Shown: piece by piece, positions 8,577-16,068 of the stretch
Layout of the letters: the number at the start of each line of letters is the position of its first letter
Position numbering within the stretch: the first letter of the stretch is position 1
NCBI GenBank assembly: GCA_031551695.1
Contig: JAVBNG010000001.1
Location: 62,001-126,000 of the forward strand
Source of the DNA: JAAYCI01 sp031551695
GTDB lineage: Bacteria; Bacillota; Clostridia; Oscillospirales; Ruminococcaceae
Reading direction: 5' to 3'
Length of the DNA: 64,000 nucleotides
Notes under the pieces: generated by a model
Seen by the model: only the letters and a program-made list of their open reading frames with translations
Database searches by the model: none
What the model was told of the DNA's origin: nothing
Program-made: the position numbers and the translations under genes

Positions 8577-10055
8577 ATGAAGACCCCAAACAACAACACA
8601 TGCCTTTTGGGCATCGACATCGGCACCAGCAGCCTGAAGCTGGCCCTCATCGACCTTTCCGGCAAGCGGCTGGCGGAATACCGCAGCGCAAGCAGCATTT
8701 TGCAGCCCGCGCCGGGTTTTGTGGAGCAAGACCCCGAAGCGGCCTGGTGGCAGGCGGTGCAGGCCGGCGCGCGGCACTGCCTGGATAAAAGCGGCGTGGC
8801 CGCCGAAAATGTGGCGGGCATTTGCGCCAGCGGCATGGTGCCGAATTTGTGCGGCCTGGACGAAGACGGCACCGTGGTGCGCCCGGCCATTTTGTACCGG
8901 GACAACCGCGCCATTGCCGAGGTGCAGGCTTTGCAGGACGCCCACGGCGTGGCCTTTACCCAGCAAGATGTGCTGCCGAAGCTTTTATGGTTGAAAAACA
9001 ACGAGCCGGGCAGCTATGCCCGCATTGCCACGGTGCTGAACACCCATTCGTATATTGCGTACAAGCTGACGGGCAAGCTCTCTTCCGACCATGACACCGC
9101 CGGTATTTTCGGCGGTGTGTACGACGAGGAAAATCGCCGCTGGATGCCGGATTTGATGGAAAAATTCGGCCTTTCGCCGAAGGTGCTGCCGCCGCTGTAT
9201 GACGCGCTGGACGTGGTGGGCGAAGTGACGCCCGCCGCCGCCGCGGCCACCGGCCTTGCCGCGGGCACGCCGGTTATCGCCGGCACGGGCGACTCCTACA
9301 CCGCCTTTGTAGGCGCGGGCGTGGTGGGGGCTGGCGAGGGGCTTATCTACCTCGGCACGGCGGGCACGTTTTTGGGCCTGAAGCGCCCGCTGGCGGAGCT
9401 GATGCGCCAAAAAAGCCCTTTCGTCACCGGGGACGCCGTGTTTGTGGCCAACGTGCTGATGGGGGCGGAGATCTCCCGCTGGTTCAAGGATGATTTTTTG
9501 GGCCTTGGCGACATGCCCATAGCGGCGCTGGACGCCGAGGCGGCTACGGTGCCGCCGGGCGCGGACGGCCTGTTTGCCCTGCCGCACCTTTTGGGCGAGC
9601 GCACGCCTGTGAAAAACCCGCTGGCAAAGGGCGTGCTGTTCGGCCTTACCAACGCCCACACCCGCGCCCACGCCTACCGCGCCTTTTTGGAAGGCGTGGC
9701 CTACGCCTTCCGCCAGTCGTTCGACGCGGCGGGCGTGCCGCTTTCCCGTGTGGTGGTTTGCGGCGGCGGGGCAAACTGTGTGCTGTGGCGGCAGATCATC
9801 GCCTCGGTGCTGGGGCGGGAGATGGAGTTCATCCCCGCAGCGGATAATGTGCTGGGCACGGCGTACCTGGCCGGGCTTGCCCTGGGCCTGTTCGACGGCT
9901 TCGCGCCCATCCGCGACGTATGGCTGAAGGAAAAGGAGACCGTGCCCCCGGATGCCGCCATGCAGGCGGTGTACGAGCGGGATTTCCCCTTTTACAAAAA
10001 CCTGAACATCCTGCTGCGCCCGGCCTATGAAAGGCTGGCGGCGCTGGGGTACTAG
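8577..10055 (+). CDS. FGGY-family carbohydrate kinase (xylulokinase-like)
   Basis: 492 aa. FGGY N-domain begins GIDIGTSSLKLALID (phosphate-1 loop); middle NTHSYIAYKLTG; C-domain GTGDSYTAFVGAG, LGTAGTFLG and VVCGGGANCVLW (adenosine motif). Phosphorylates a keto-sugar or polyol with ATP in the cytosol. Start ATG 8577 has GCGGAG upstream; the frame extends back to 8505 without a ribosome site. Between the aldolase and a flavodoxin-fold protein, in the LacI operon. Specificity (xylulose, ribulose, erythrulose etc.) cannot be assigned. Confidence 0.93.
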   Translation: MKTPNNNTCLLGIDIGTSSLKLALIDLSGKRLAEYRSASSILQPAPGFVEQDPEAAWWQAVQAGARHCLDKSGVAAENVAGICASGMVPNLCGLDEDGTVVRPAILYRDNRAIAEVQALQDAHGVAFTQQDVLPKLLWLKNNEPGSYARIATVLNTHSYIAYKLTGKLSSDHDTAGIFGGVYDEENRRWMPDLMEKFGLSPKVLPPLYDALDVVGEVTPAAAAATGLAAGTPVIAGTGDSYTAFVGAGVVGAGEGLIYLGTAGTFLGLKRPLAELMRQKSPFVTGDAVFVANVLMGAEISRWFKDDFLGLGDMPIAALDAEAATVPPGADGLFALPHLLGERTPVKNPLAKGVLFGLTNAHTRAHAYRAFLEGVAYAFRQSFDAAGVPLSRVVVCGGGANCVLWRQIIASVLGREMEFIPAADNVLGTAYLAGLALGLFDGFAPIRDVWLKEKETVPPDAAMQAVYERDFPFYKNLNILLRPAYERLAALGY

Positions 10056-10122
10056 CGGTGCGTCATGTGCTATGATTGCTTCATGGAATGAACGGGCCGA
10101 TGACGGCAAGGGAGATGTGAAA

Positions 10123-10767
10123 ATGAAAATTGTCGCGTTTGTGGGCAGCAGCCACAAAAACGGGAACACCGCCAATGCTGTGAAGGCGCTGCTTTCCGGC
10201 GCCGAGGCCGCCGGTGCCGAAACACAGATCGTGTGGCTGTATGACCACACCATCAAACCCTGCACCGGCTGCCGCGTGTGCGAAAAAACGCACCAGTGCG
10301 TCATCAAGGGAGACGACGTGGAACCCATCCATGAGGCCATCCGCGCGGCGGACGCCTATGTGCTGGCCACGCCCACCTACTATGGCGACGTGACGGGGCA
10401 GTTCAAGCAGTTTGTGGACCGGGTGTACCCGTTTATCGACATTACAAAAGATGAAAAAACCCAGAAAATGAGCTTTGGCAGCATCATCCCGGTGCGCAAG
10501 CCGGGGGTGCTGGTGGCCGTGTCGGGCAGCCACGGGGACAGCGTGTTCGCCAGCCACATGAAGGTGGCCTACCACTGCCTGAACGACATCAACGGCTATT
10601 TGTGGCGCGAGGAGCTGATTCCCCACACCACGTGGACGCCGGTGGCCGAGATGGCCGAGCGCAAAGAGCAGCTGGCCCAGACGGGCCGCGACCTTGTGGC
10701 CCACTGGCAAAGCGGCGAAGGCGAGGACAAGGCCCGCACGCAAATGCTGCGGGAAAAGGCCACCTAA
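10123..10767 (+). CDS. flavodoxin-fold NAD(P)H-dependent FMN oxidoreductase / iron-sulfur flavoprotein-like
   Basis: 214 aa. FMN phosphate loop GSSHKNGNTANAV at residues 8-20, TPTYYGDVTGQFKQFVDR as the second FMN site, and a Cys cluster PCTGCRVCEKTHQC near residue 48, as in NADPH-dependent FMN reductases and Isf-type flavoproteins. Start ATG 10123 has GGGAG 8 nt upstream. Fourth element of the sugar operon; likely an electron-transfer or redox-balancing protein, exact reaction unknown. Confidence 0.85.
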   Translation: MKIVAFVGSSHKNGNTANAVKALLSGAEAAGAETQIVWLYDHTIKPCTGCRVCEKTHQCVIKGDDVEPIHEAIRAADAYVLATPTYYGDVTGQFKQFVDRVYPFIDITKDEKTQKMSFGSIIPVRKPGVLVAVSGSHGDSVFASHMKVAYHCLNDINGYLWREELIPHTTWTPVAEMAERKEQLAQTGRDLVAHWQSGEGEDKARTQMLREKAT

Positions 10768-10835
10768 TGCGTTGGAATGCAGATTTTTACGGCATGGCCC
10801 TGCACGGCCGGCCCATTTGGAAAGGATAAAAAGAA

Positions 10836-11864
10836 ATGAAACGAGCGATTATTACAGCGAAGGAAACGGTGGAGCTGCAGGAGTTTGCCATGCCGGAAAT
10901 CAGCGCCGACGAAGTGCTGGTGAAGGTGGACGCCTGCGGCCTGTGCACCTTTGAACAGCGCTATTACACCGGCGGCAAGGAGGACTACCCCTTTGGCGGC
11001 GGCCACGAGATTTGCGGCACGGTGGAAACCGTTGGCGCGGGCGTACAGGCGGGTGTGAAACCCGGCGACCGCGTGGTGGTGGCTGCCATCACCCGCTGCG
11101 GCGAGTGCTATTACTGCCAGCGCGGCATGGACAATATGTGCCTGAACGGCGGCGACGCCCCGGCGGAAGAGGGCCAGCCCTGGGGGCCGGGCGGCCTTTC
11201 GGAATACATGGTGGCAAAGGGCTACCAGGTGTACAAAGTGCGGAATGACATGGACCCCGCCGTGGGCACATTGGCAGAGCCCGTGGCCTGCGTTTTGCGC
11301 AGCATGGAAAAGGGCAATCTTGTGCCCGGCGGCACGGTGGTCATTACCGGCGCGGGCGTTATGGGCCTGCTGCACGTGAAAATGGCAAAGCTGTTCGGCC
11401 AGAAGGTCATCATCACCGAGGTGGACGAAGGGCGCAAACAGCTGGCCAAAGGCCTTGGCGCCGACCGCGTGGTGGACCCGACGAAGGAAGACCTGAAGAC
11501 GGCCGTGATGGAAATGACGGGCGGCATTGGCGCGGAGGCCGTGTTTTACACCGCCGGCGGCGCAAAGGCCGCGGCGCAGGGCATCGACGTGCTGTGCAAA
11601 GGCGGCACCATCGTGCTGTACGGCGCCATTTACCCGAAGGGCATGATGGAGATCGACCCGAACCTGGTGCACTATAACGAAATCAACATCACGGGCCTTG
11701 TGTCCACCACGAAGGAGAGCTTCCGGGAGTCGGCCCGCATGCTGAGTGAAGGGCTGATCGACGTGACGCCGTTCATCAGCGAGGTGGTGCCGTTTGAAAA
11801 AATCGGCTACGCCTTCCAGCGGGCTGTCGCGCCGGACACCTACCGCGTGATTGTGAAGATGTGA
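10836..11864 (+). CDS. zinc-dependent alcohol dehydrogenase (MDR family)
   Basis: 342 aa. GLCTFEQRYYTG, GGGHEICG, structural-zinc Cys CGECYYCQRGMDNMC, and Rossmann GAGVMGLLHVKMAK. Closest in motif pattern to the 4158-5201 gene (same GLCT-aromatic-E variant), so probably an old duplication. Start has AAAGG at 10825-10829, 7 bases before ATG 10836. Last gene of the aldolase-kinase operon; presumably the entry oxidation of the pathway's polyol. Confidence 0.9.
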   Translation: MKRAIITAKETVELQEFAMPEISADEVLVKVDACGLCTFEQRYYTGGKEDYPFGGGHEICGTVETVGAGVQAGVKPGDRVVVAAITRCGECYYCQRGMDNMCLNGGDAPAEEGQPWGPGGLSEYMVAKGYQVYKVRNDMDPAVGTLAEPVACVLRSMEKGNLVPGGTVVITGAGVMGLLHVKMAKLFGQKVIITEVDEGRKQLAKGLGADRVVDPTKEDLKTAVMEMTGGIGAEAVFYTAGGAKAAAQGIDVLCKGGTIVLYGAIYPKGMMEIDPNLVHYNEINITGLVSTTKESFRESARMLSEGLIDVTPFISEVVPFEKIGYAFQRAVAPDTYRVIVKM

Positions 11865-11874
11865 GAGCGTCGGC

Positions 11875-12003
11875 TAGAGCGGTTACGCAACGCACATCTA
11901 CCTTCCGCGCTGCCCCGCGTACAACGAAGAGACGTTGTTAGCGGTTCAGCTTGCGGCTGACGATATGCTTATGCGCACCCGCTCTACCACCGCTCGTGCT
12001 TTT
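11875..12003 (-). repeat. structured dispersed element, copy C (reverse orientation)
   Basis: On the minus strand it reads GTGCGCATAAG, ATCGTCAGCCGCAAG, ACAACG-TCTCT-TCGTTGTACG, GCGCGGAAGGTAGATG, TGCGTTGCG. Same order of words as the other copies, lying between the dehydrogenase stop and a terminator. Confidence 0.8.
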
Positions 12004-12014
12004 CTTTTACACTT

Positions 12015-12045
12015 AAAAACTCCCTGCCACAGCAGGGAGTTTTTT
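12015..12045. terminator. bidirectional terminator
   Basis: Perfect stem AAAAACTCCCTGC / GCAGGGAGTTTTT with loop CACA, between convergent gene ends at 11864 and 12057. Confidence 0.92.
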
Positions 12046-12056
12046 GTTGGGATACT

Positions 12057-12761
12057 TTACTTCAATAACCTGGCCAGCGCCGTTTCGTCCACTTTGCCAC
12101 CCACGAAGGTGTTGCCGGTGAGCAAATTGTGCAGGCGCAACTCGCCGTTGCCGTCACGTTTTGTCAGGTACTCCTTCAGTTCCTCGTCGGCGCCGCGCAG
12201 CCACACGCTTACCAGCTGGCCGGCCTTTTGCACCTGGGCTTGCAGGGCGGCTTCCGCTGCGGCATCCTTGCTGCGCAAAATAATGGGCATGGAGGAAAAG
12301 CCCCAGCTGATCTCCTCTTTGCAAAAGCCCGCCCCCAGCAGGTTTTGCACTTCCCGCGGCAGGGCAATGCCCGCCGCGAACAAATGCGCCACCAAAGACT
12401 GCGGCGCGGCCACCATCAGGTTTTCGCCGGTTTCGGGCGCTTTTTCGGCAAGCAAAAAGCGGTATGGCGAAGACGCGCCCCTGTACGCGCCGTCTTCGTC
12501 CGGGCGCAGGGCCTCGGCGGCGGCCACGGTGTTGTCCAAAAACACGTCCAGCGTGGGCACCAGATTCCCGCCCGCCTCCATATTGCCGAAGCTCACGTCC
12601 GCAAAGCCGGACAGCAGCGTCAGCACCAGCGCCCGCCCAGCCATCCAGCCGCCGGTGGCGTGCAGCCCTGCGTCCAGCGCGCAGGGGTTTTGCATGCTGC
12701 GGCCGCAGGCAAATTTTTCCGGGTTTTCAAATACTTCCTGCAAAGCGTCTTTATTGCTCAT
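12057..12761 (-). CDS. divergent, shortened methenyl-H4MPT cyclohydrolase (Mch) paralogue, signature residues missing
   Basis: 234 aa, against about 320 for true Mch. Homology shows at several points: GGWMAGRALVLTLLSGFADV aligns with the PGSWEAG...GGL region; VFLDNTVAAAEAL with the FIDQPLIACLGAQ block; LRLHNLLTGNTFVGGKVDE with the C-terminal VQIHNIRTGSSFRAGEINYE of the 16069 gene. The conserved SAR..E segment is replaced by AAGIALPREV, so it is probably not a cyclohydrolase. ATG 12761 overlaps the upstream Mch homologue's stop as ATGA, suggesting translational coupling and perhaps a heteromeric complex. Function unknown. The family link is my reading by eye and should be tested. Confidence 0.75.
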   Translation of the reverse strand: MSNKDALQEVFENPEKFACGRSMQNPCALDAGLHATGGWMAGRALVLTLLSGFADVSFGNMEAGGNLVPTLDVFLDNTVAAAEALRPDEDGAYRGASSPYRFLLAEKAPETGENLMVAAPQSLVAHLFAAGIALPREVQNLLGAGFCKEEISWGFSSMPIILRSKDAAAEAALQAQVQKAGQLVSVWLRGADEELKEYLTKRDGNGELRLHNLLTGNTFVGGKVDETALARLLK

Positions 12762-13753
12762 ATGGCCATCCCCCCGTTTTGTCCAAAAAATCCGCGCGTC
12801 AGAACGGTTTCGCCGTGTTTGCCGGTGGAAAAGGCGCGGCCGGTGCGCAGGTTGAAAAAGTTGATCTTGCTCGGCGCGTCCCATTCCCGCGGCAGGTTCA
12901 CCCAGCTGTTGCCGACGCTTGCAAAAATCTCCTTGAAGCACGTGCCGTACACCTCGGCGTTGCCCGGTTGGTCCATGGTCAAAGCGGGCAGCACCCGCTC
13001 GATGTCGGCGTCGTCACAGTCCACGGCAAGGTTCGTCTCCTGGCCGTAGATCAGCGCGTCGTTCACCCGGCCGTAGGCTTCCAGCTCGTCATCGTTCACG
13101 GCGATGATGGGCGCCATGCCCATGGCGTAAACTACTTTTTCTATGGGGAAGCCCTTGTCCAGCAGGGTGGGCATGGTTTGCTCCACATTGCGGGCCGAAA
13201 TGTGCACGGCACCCGTCATGGTGCCGGTGCGGGCCACCATCAGATAAAAATTCTCCGGCCTCACGCCAGCTTCGGCGGCGCATTTGGCCACAAACGCCTC
13301 CGACGGCAAATAGTCGATTTGGTACACCGCAATGGCCTTGTCGGTGGCGTTGTCGTGATAGCCGGTGGATTCCGAGTAAAAATCCAGCGCCTCTTTGCGG
13401 GCGCGCACCGGGCCGGACATGTTTTTCTTCACGCCGCAGTGTTCCACCCGCCAAAAGGCACAGTGGCCGGCCAGTTCCGCCACCATGGGGTGGTCTGTAA
13501 ACACGGCAGCGGCAGGGAAGTACCTTCCGCCGATTTTGGTTTTGGTAAAGCGCAGCCGGCCAAAGCCGCCAAGGCTGATTTCCGTGAGATATTTGGCGGC
13601 CAAAAAACCCGCCTTTTCCCGCACGCCCATGTCGATGACATTGGCGCCGCTCTCGTAGGTGTGAAAGCGAATTTGCAGTTCGGGCTGGTGCGGGCGCATT
13701 TCGGCCTCTATGATGCGCACGCCTTGCTCGTTGGAAGAATGCTGTTCCAGCAT
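12758..13753 (-). CDS. methenyltetrahydromethanopterin cyclohydrolase (Mch) family protein 1
   Basis: 331 aa. Mch-family landmarks: GANVIDMGV near residue 36, AVFTDHPMVAELAG near 83, ARTGTMTGAVHISARNVEQT with Arg188 and Glu191 in the SAR..E signature, GRVNDALIYG, and the C-terminal FFNLRTGRAFSTG. Archaeal Mch opens the methenyl ring of methenyl-H4MPT, a cofactor not expected in this type of bacterium, so the substrate here is probably different. The GSGPARAL loop is changed to GPVRARK. Start ATG 13753 lies 28 bp after the GntR stop; its ribosome site is weak, so it may be coupled. Same operon as the regulator and the short paralogue. Confidence 0.82.
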   Translation of the reverse strand: MLEQHSSNEQGVRIIEAEMRPHQPELQIRFHTYESGANVIDMGVREKAGFLAAKYLTEISLGGFGRLRFTKTKIGGRYFPAAAVFTDHPMVAELAGHCAFWRVEHCGVKKNMSGPVRARKEALDFYSESTGYHDNATDKAIAVYQIDYLPSEAFVAKCAAEAGVRPENFYLMVARTGTMTGAVHISARNVEQTMPTLLDKGFPIEKVVYAMGMAPIIAVNDDELEAYGRVNDALIYGQETNLAVDCDDADIERVLPALTMDQPGNAEVYGTCFKEIFASVGNSWVNLPREWDAPSKINFFNLRTGRAFSTGKHGETVLTRGFFGQNGGMAI

Positions 13754-13781
13754 GAAACACCCACGCCTTTCCGTGAAATCG

Positions 13782-14525
13782 TCACCAGCTTTTGCGCAGG
13801 AATTTGAAGCCCGTGTACCCGCGCCGGAAGTAAATATTCGAGTGCACCACAATCTCGTGGTCGTAGTTGTACACATAGTCGTCCATGGTAAGAACCGGTT
13901 CCGCCGGGGCGATTTGCAGCGCTTCGGCCAGCCAGGGCTCCGGCAAGGCGGCGTCCACCGTGGCCATGGTGTAGGCCATGGACGTGTTGCAGTATTTTTC
14001 CAGAAACTCGTAGTGGCTGGCGTCCCGCAGCACCAAAATGGAGTCACCCGCCAGCTTTGCATAGTTGCCGGAGATATGGTCGATGCAGTAGGCCATAGGC
14101 ACGTCGTCGGCGTAGAACACCTTCTCTACGTTGAGGTACGAGTCCTGCGCGGGAACAAAGGCGGGGTCCGCGTCGAACACAAAGCCCAGGCGCAGTGTTT
14201 CCACCCGCACGGTATAGCCGTCTTCGCGCAGCATGCGGAACAATTCCGGATTCACGTCCATGCGGGCGCGTTCCTTGGCAATTTTCGGGTTTGCGATGGT
14301 GCCGATGCTGCGCCGCCGGGTGACGATGCCCACTTCCTCTAGCGACATCAGCGCGTCGCGCAGCACATTGCGTGAAACGCCCAAACGCTGGGAAAGCTCG
14401 TCCTCGTTCGGCAGTTTGAAGGGCTTGCTGTCTTCCGAATTCTGGCAGATGATATCGATCAGTGCCCGCTTGGTTTTGTGTGAAAGCTCTTCGTTCTCCA
14501 CACGCTTGATTTTGATATCGCTCAC
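13782..14525 (-). CDS. GntR-family regulator, HutC/UTRA type
   Basis: 247 aa. Winged HTH at about 15-85 (FKLPNEDELSQRLGVSRNVL, then ALMSLEEVGIVTRRRSIGT) followed by a UTRA ligand domain (YLNVEKVFYADDVPMAYCID and the C-terminal DYVYNYDHEIVVHSNIYFRR). First gene of the minus operon, with its own promoter overlapping an inverted repeat at 14609-14623; a related repeat sits at the divergent SDR promoter. Likely controls both arms of the Mch/2-oxoacid dehydrogenase locus and senses the pathway substrate. Confidence 0.93.
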   Translation of the reverse strand: MSDIKIKRVENEELSHKTKRALIDIICQNSEDSKPFKLPNEDELSQRLGVSRNVLRDALMSLEEVGIVTRRRSIGTIANPKIAKERARMDVNPELFRMLREDGYTVRVETLRLGFVFDADPAFVPAQDSYLNVEKVFYADDVPMAYCIDHISGNYAKLAGDSILVLRDASHYEFLEKYCNTSMAYTMATVDAALPEPWLAEALQIAPAEPVLTMDDYVYNYDHEIVVHSNIYFRRGYTGFKFLRKSW

Positions 14526-14584
14526 CGCTCACAAACCTTTCCCTAAAAAATGGCCCGCCATGCGGGCGGGAGTTGCTTACCAGA

Positions 14585-14623
14585 ATATTACCATTTTGTT
14601 GGGCAATATACAAGGACTTTGTA
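14585..14623 (-). promoter_or_regulatory. promoter of the gntR operon with overlapping inverted repeat
   Basis: Minus strand: TTGTAT (14613-14608), 17 bp, TAATAT (14590-14585). TACAA-GGACT-TTGTA at 14609-14623 overlaps the -35 box, consistent with autoregulation. Elsewhere the 14526-14989 intergenic stretch holds only the divergent promoter and operator. Confidence 0.65.
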
Positions 14624-14847
14624 CATCGCTTCCCGGGCTTCCGGGCAAGAACACGCATATTTTGGTGCGCCTTTGTATCACTTTAAACCTTGAAACACTG
14701 CATGCCTCACGGGCGATGCTGTGGCAGGCGCCTGCTTGCCCGCTGCGGAAAGCGAAATTGCACAAAAAAAGAGCGTAGTTTTTGACATTTTGAATATTAT
14801 GACGTATTTACGATAGTATATGCCGCAAAACGGCTGAATGGGCGGTA

Positions 14848-14876
14848 TTGACAAACGCATGGGAATGCCCGATAAT
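14848..14876 (+). promoter_or_regulatory. near-consensus promoter of the SDR/Mch/2-oxoacid dehydrogenase operon
   Basis: TTGACA (14848-14853), 17 bp, GATAAT (14871-14876). One mismatch from the sigma-A consensus, so strong when not repressed. Confidence 0.85.
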
Positions 14877-14887
14877 GTGCGTATGTA

Positions 14888-14902
14888 CTTTGTGGTACAA
14901 AG
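14888..14902. promoter_or_regulatory. probable GntR operator at the SDR promoter
   Basis: Perfect inverted repeat CTTTGT-GGT-ACAAAG placed about +5 to +19. It shares the ACTTTGT and TAC words with the repeat at the gntR promoter, which supports one regulator for both. Confidence 0.7.
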
Positions 14903-14989
14903 ACGCAAAGCGGTCTGTAATTGTAAAGATGAAACCGGGAGACGCACGAAGACGCGGTGGTTCTCACCAAAATACAAGGAGGGCACGAC

Positions 14990-15721
14990 ATGAGATTCGA
15001 CGGGAAAGTGGCGGTTATCACGGGCGCGGGGCAGGGCCTGGGCGCGGCCTATGCCGAGGCGTTTGCCAAGGAGGGTGCCAGCGCGGTGCTGATTGACCTG
15101 AACCTAGAAAACGCCGAGGGCGTGGCAAAGCGCATCAACGAAGCCGGCGGCAAGGCCAAGGCCTACCAATGTGACATTGGCGACTACAACGCCGTGGACG
15201 CCTGCTTCAAGCAAATTCTGGCCGATTTCAAAGTGGTGGACATCCTGGTTAACAACGCGGCGTTCCACCGCGCGTGCAGCGTGGTAGACACCCCGCCGGA
15301 GCAGTGGGACGCGCAAATTCGCGTGAATTTGAACGGCACGTTCTATTGCACAAAGGCTGTTTTGCCCGGCATGCTGGCGCGGGAATACGGCAAGATCGTC
15401 AACATCTCCTCCTCCGCCGCAAAGCTCTATTTCCCAGGGTTTGCGGCCTATTCGGCTTCCAAGGGCGGCGTGGTCAGCTTCACCAGCACCCTTTCCGAGG
15501 AAGTGAAAGAGAAAAACATCAACGTGAATGCCGTGTACCTGGGCATGATCTGTACCGAGTACACCCGCGAGCGCGCCGCCGAAAACGCCGCGGCTATCAC
15601 CATTCCGCTGGAGGACATGATGCAGGTGGAAGAGGTGGCCAAGGTGATTTTGTTCCTGGCCAGCGACGACGCGGCCCCCTTCATGGGCGCAGCGCTGGAA
15701 GTGTTCAAGAAAAAAGCGTAG
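14990..15721 (+). CDS. short-chain dehydrogenase/reductase (SDR)
   Basis: 243 aa classical SDR. Cofactor motif TGAGQGLGAAY, NNAAFH, catalytic Ser (NISSSAAK) and YSASKGG (Tyr-x3-Lys). Start ATG 14990 with AAGGAGGG upstream. First gene behind the strong promoter; two further operon genes encode an Mch homologue and the 2-oxoacid dehydrogenase complex. Likely oxidises or reduces a hydroxy/keto group of the pathway intermediate; substrate unknown. Confidence 0.93.
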   Translation: MRFDGKVAVITGAGQGLGAAYAEAFAKEGASAVLIDLNLENAEGVAKRINEAGGKAKAYQCDIGDYNAVDACFKQILADFKVVDILVNNAAFHRACSVVDTPPEQWDAQIRVNLNGTFYCTKAVLPGMLAREYGKIVNISSSAAKLYFPGFAAYSASKGGVVSFTSTLSEEVKEKNINVNAVYLGMICTEYTRERAAENAAAITIPLEDMMQVEEVAKVILFLASDDAAPFMGAALEVFKKKA

Positions 15722-15828
15722 GTTTTTTGGCGGAGTGCAAGCTTGGCTGGGTGCACACCGCGTCCGCTGGGGTACATGGGGCAAATACCCAGCCAACAAT
15801 TAAATATGTCTATCTTCCCACAAGGAAA

Positions 15829-15955
15829 GGCTGCGGCTGGGGGTATCCCCTCCACGTATCGTCAGCCGCAAGACGAACGGCGAACAACGGCCTCATCGTT
15901 GTACGCTGGGCGTCGCGGAAGGTAGATAGGGTAGGGGATACCCCCAGCCGCAGCC
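15829..15955 (+). repeat. structured dispersed element, copy B, with 22-bp perfect outer arms
   Basis: Outer inverted repeat 15829-15850 / 15934-15955, 22 bp perfect (GGCTGCGGCTGG... against ...CCAGCCGCAGCC). Inside are ATCGTCAGCCGCAAG, AACAACG/CGTTGTACG and CGCGGAAGGTAGAT. The 15722-16068 gap holds this element and an AC-rich leader to the next gene, nothing else seen. Confidence 0.85.
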
Positions 15956-16068
15956 TGGGCGGCGAAGAACCCAATGTTAAACCCTAAACTTAAAACCCAA
16001 GCAAAACCCCAAGTCTAACTCAAACGATATTAAAGAAAATAACTAATAAAGGACAGAGGAGCATTCAT

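Noticed and set aside
4158..11864. Annotating the three zinc dehydrogenases as sorbitol, xylitol or threonine dehydrogenase
   Set aside because: Motifs fix the family only. The true threonine dehydrogenase is at 57936-58982 beside kbl.
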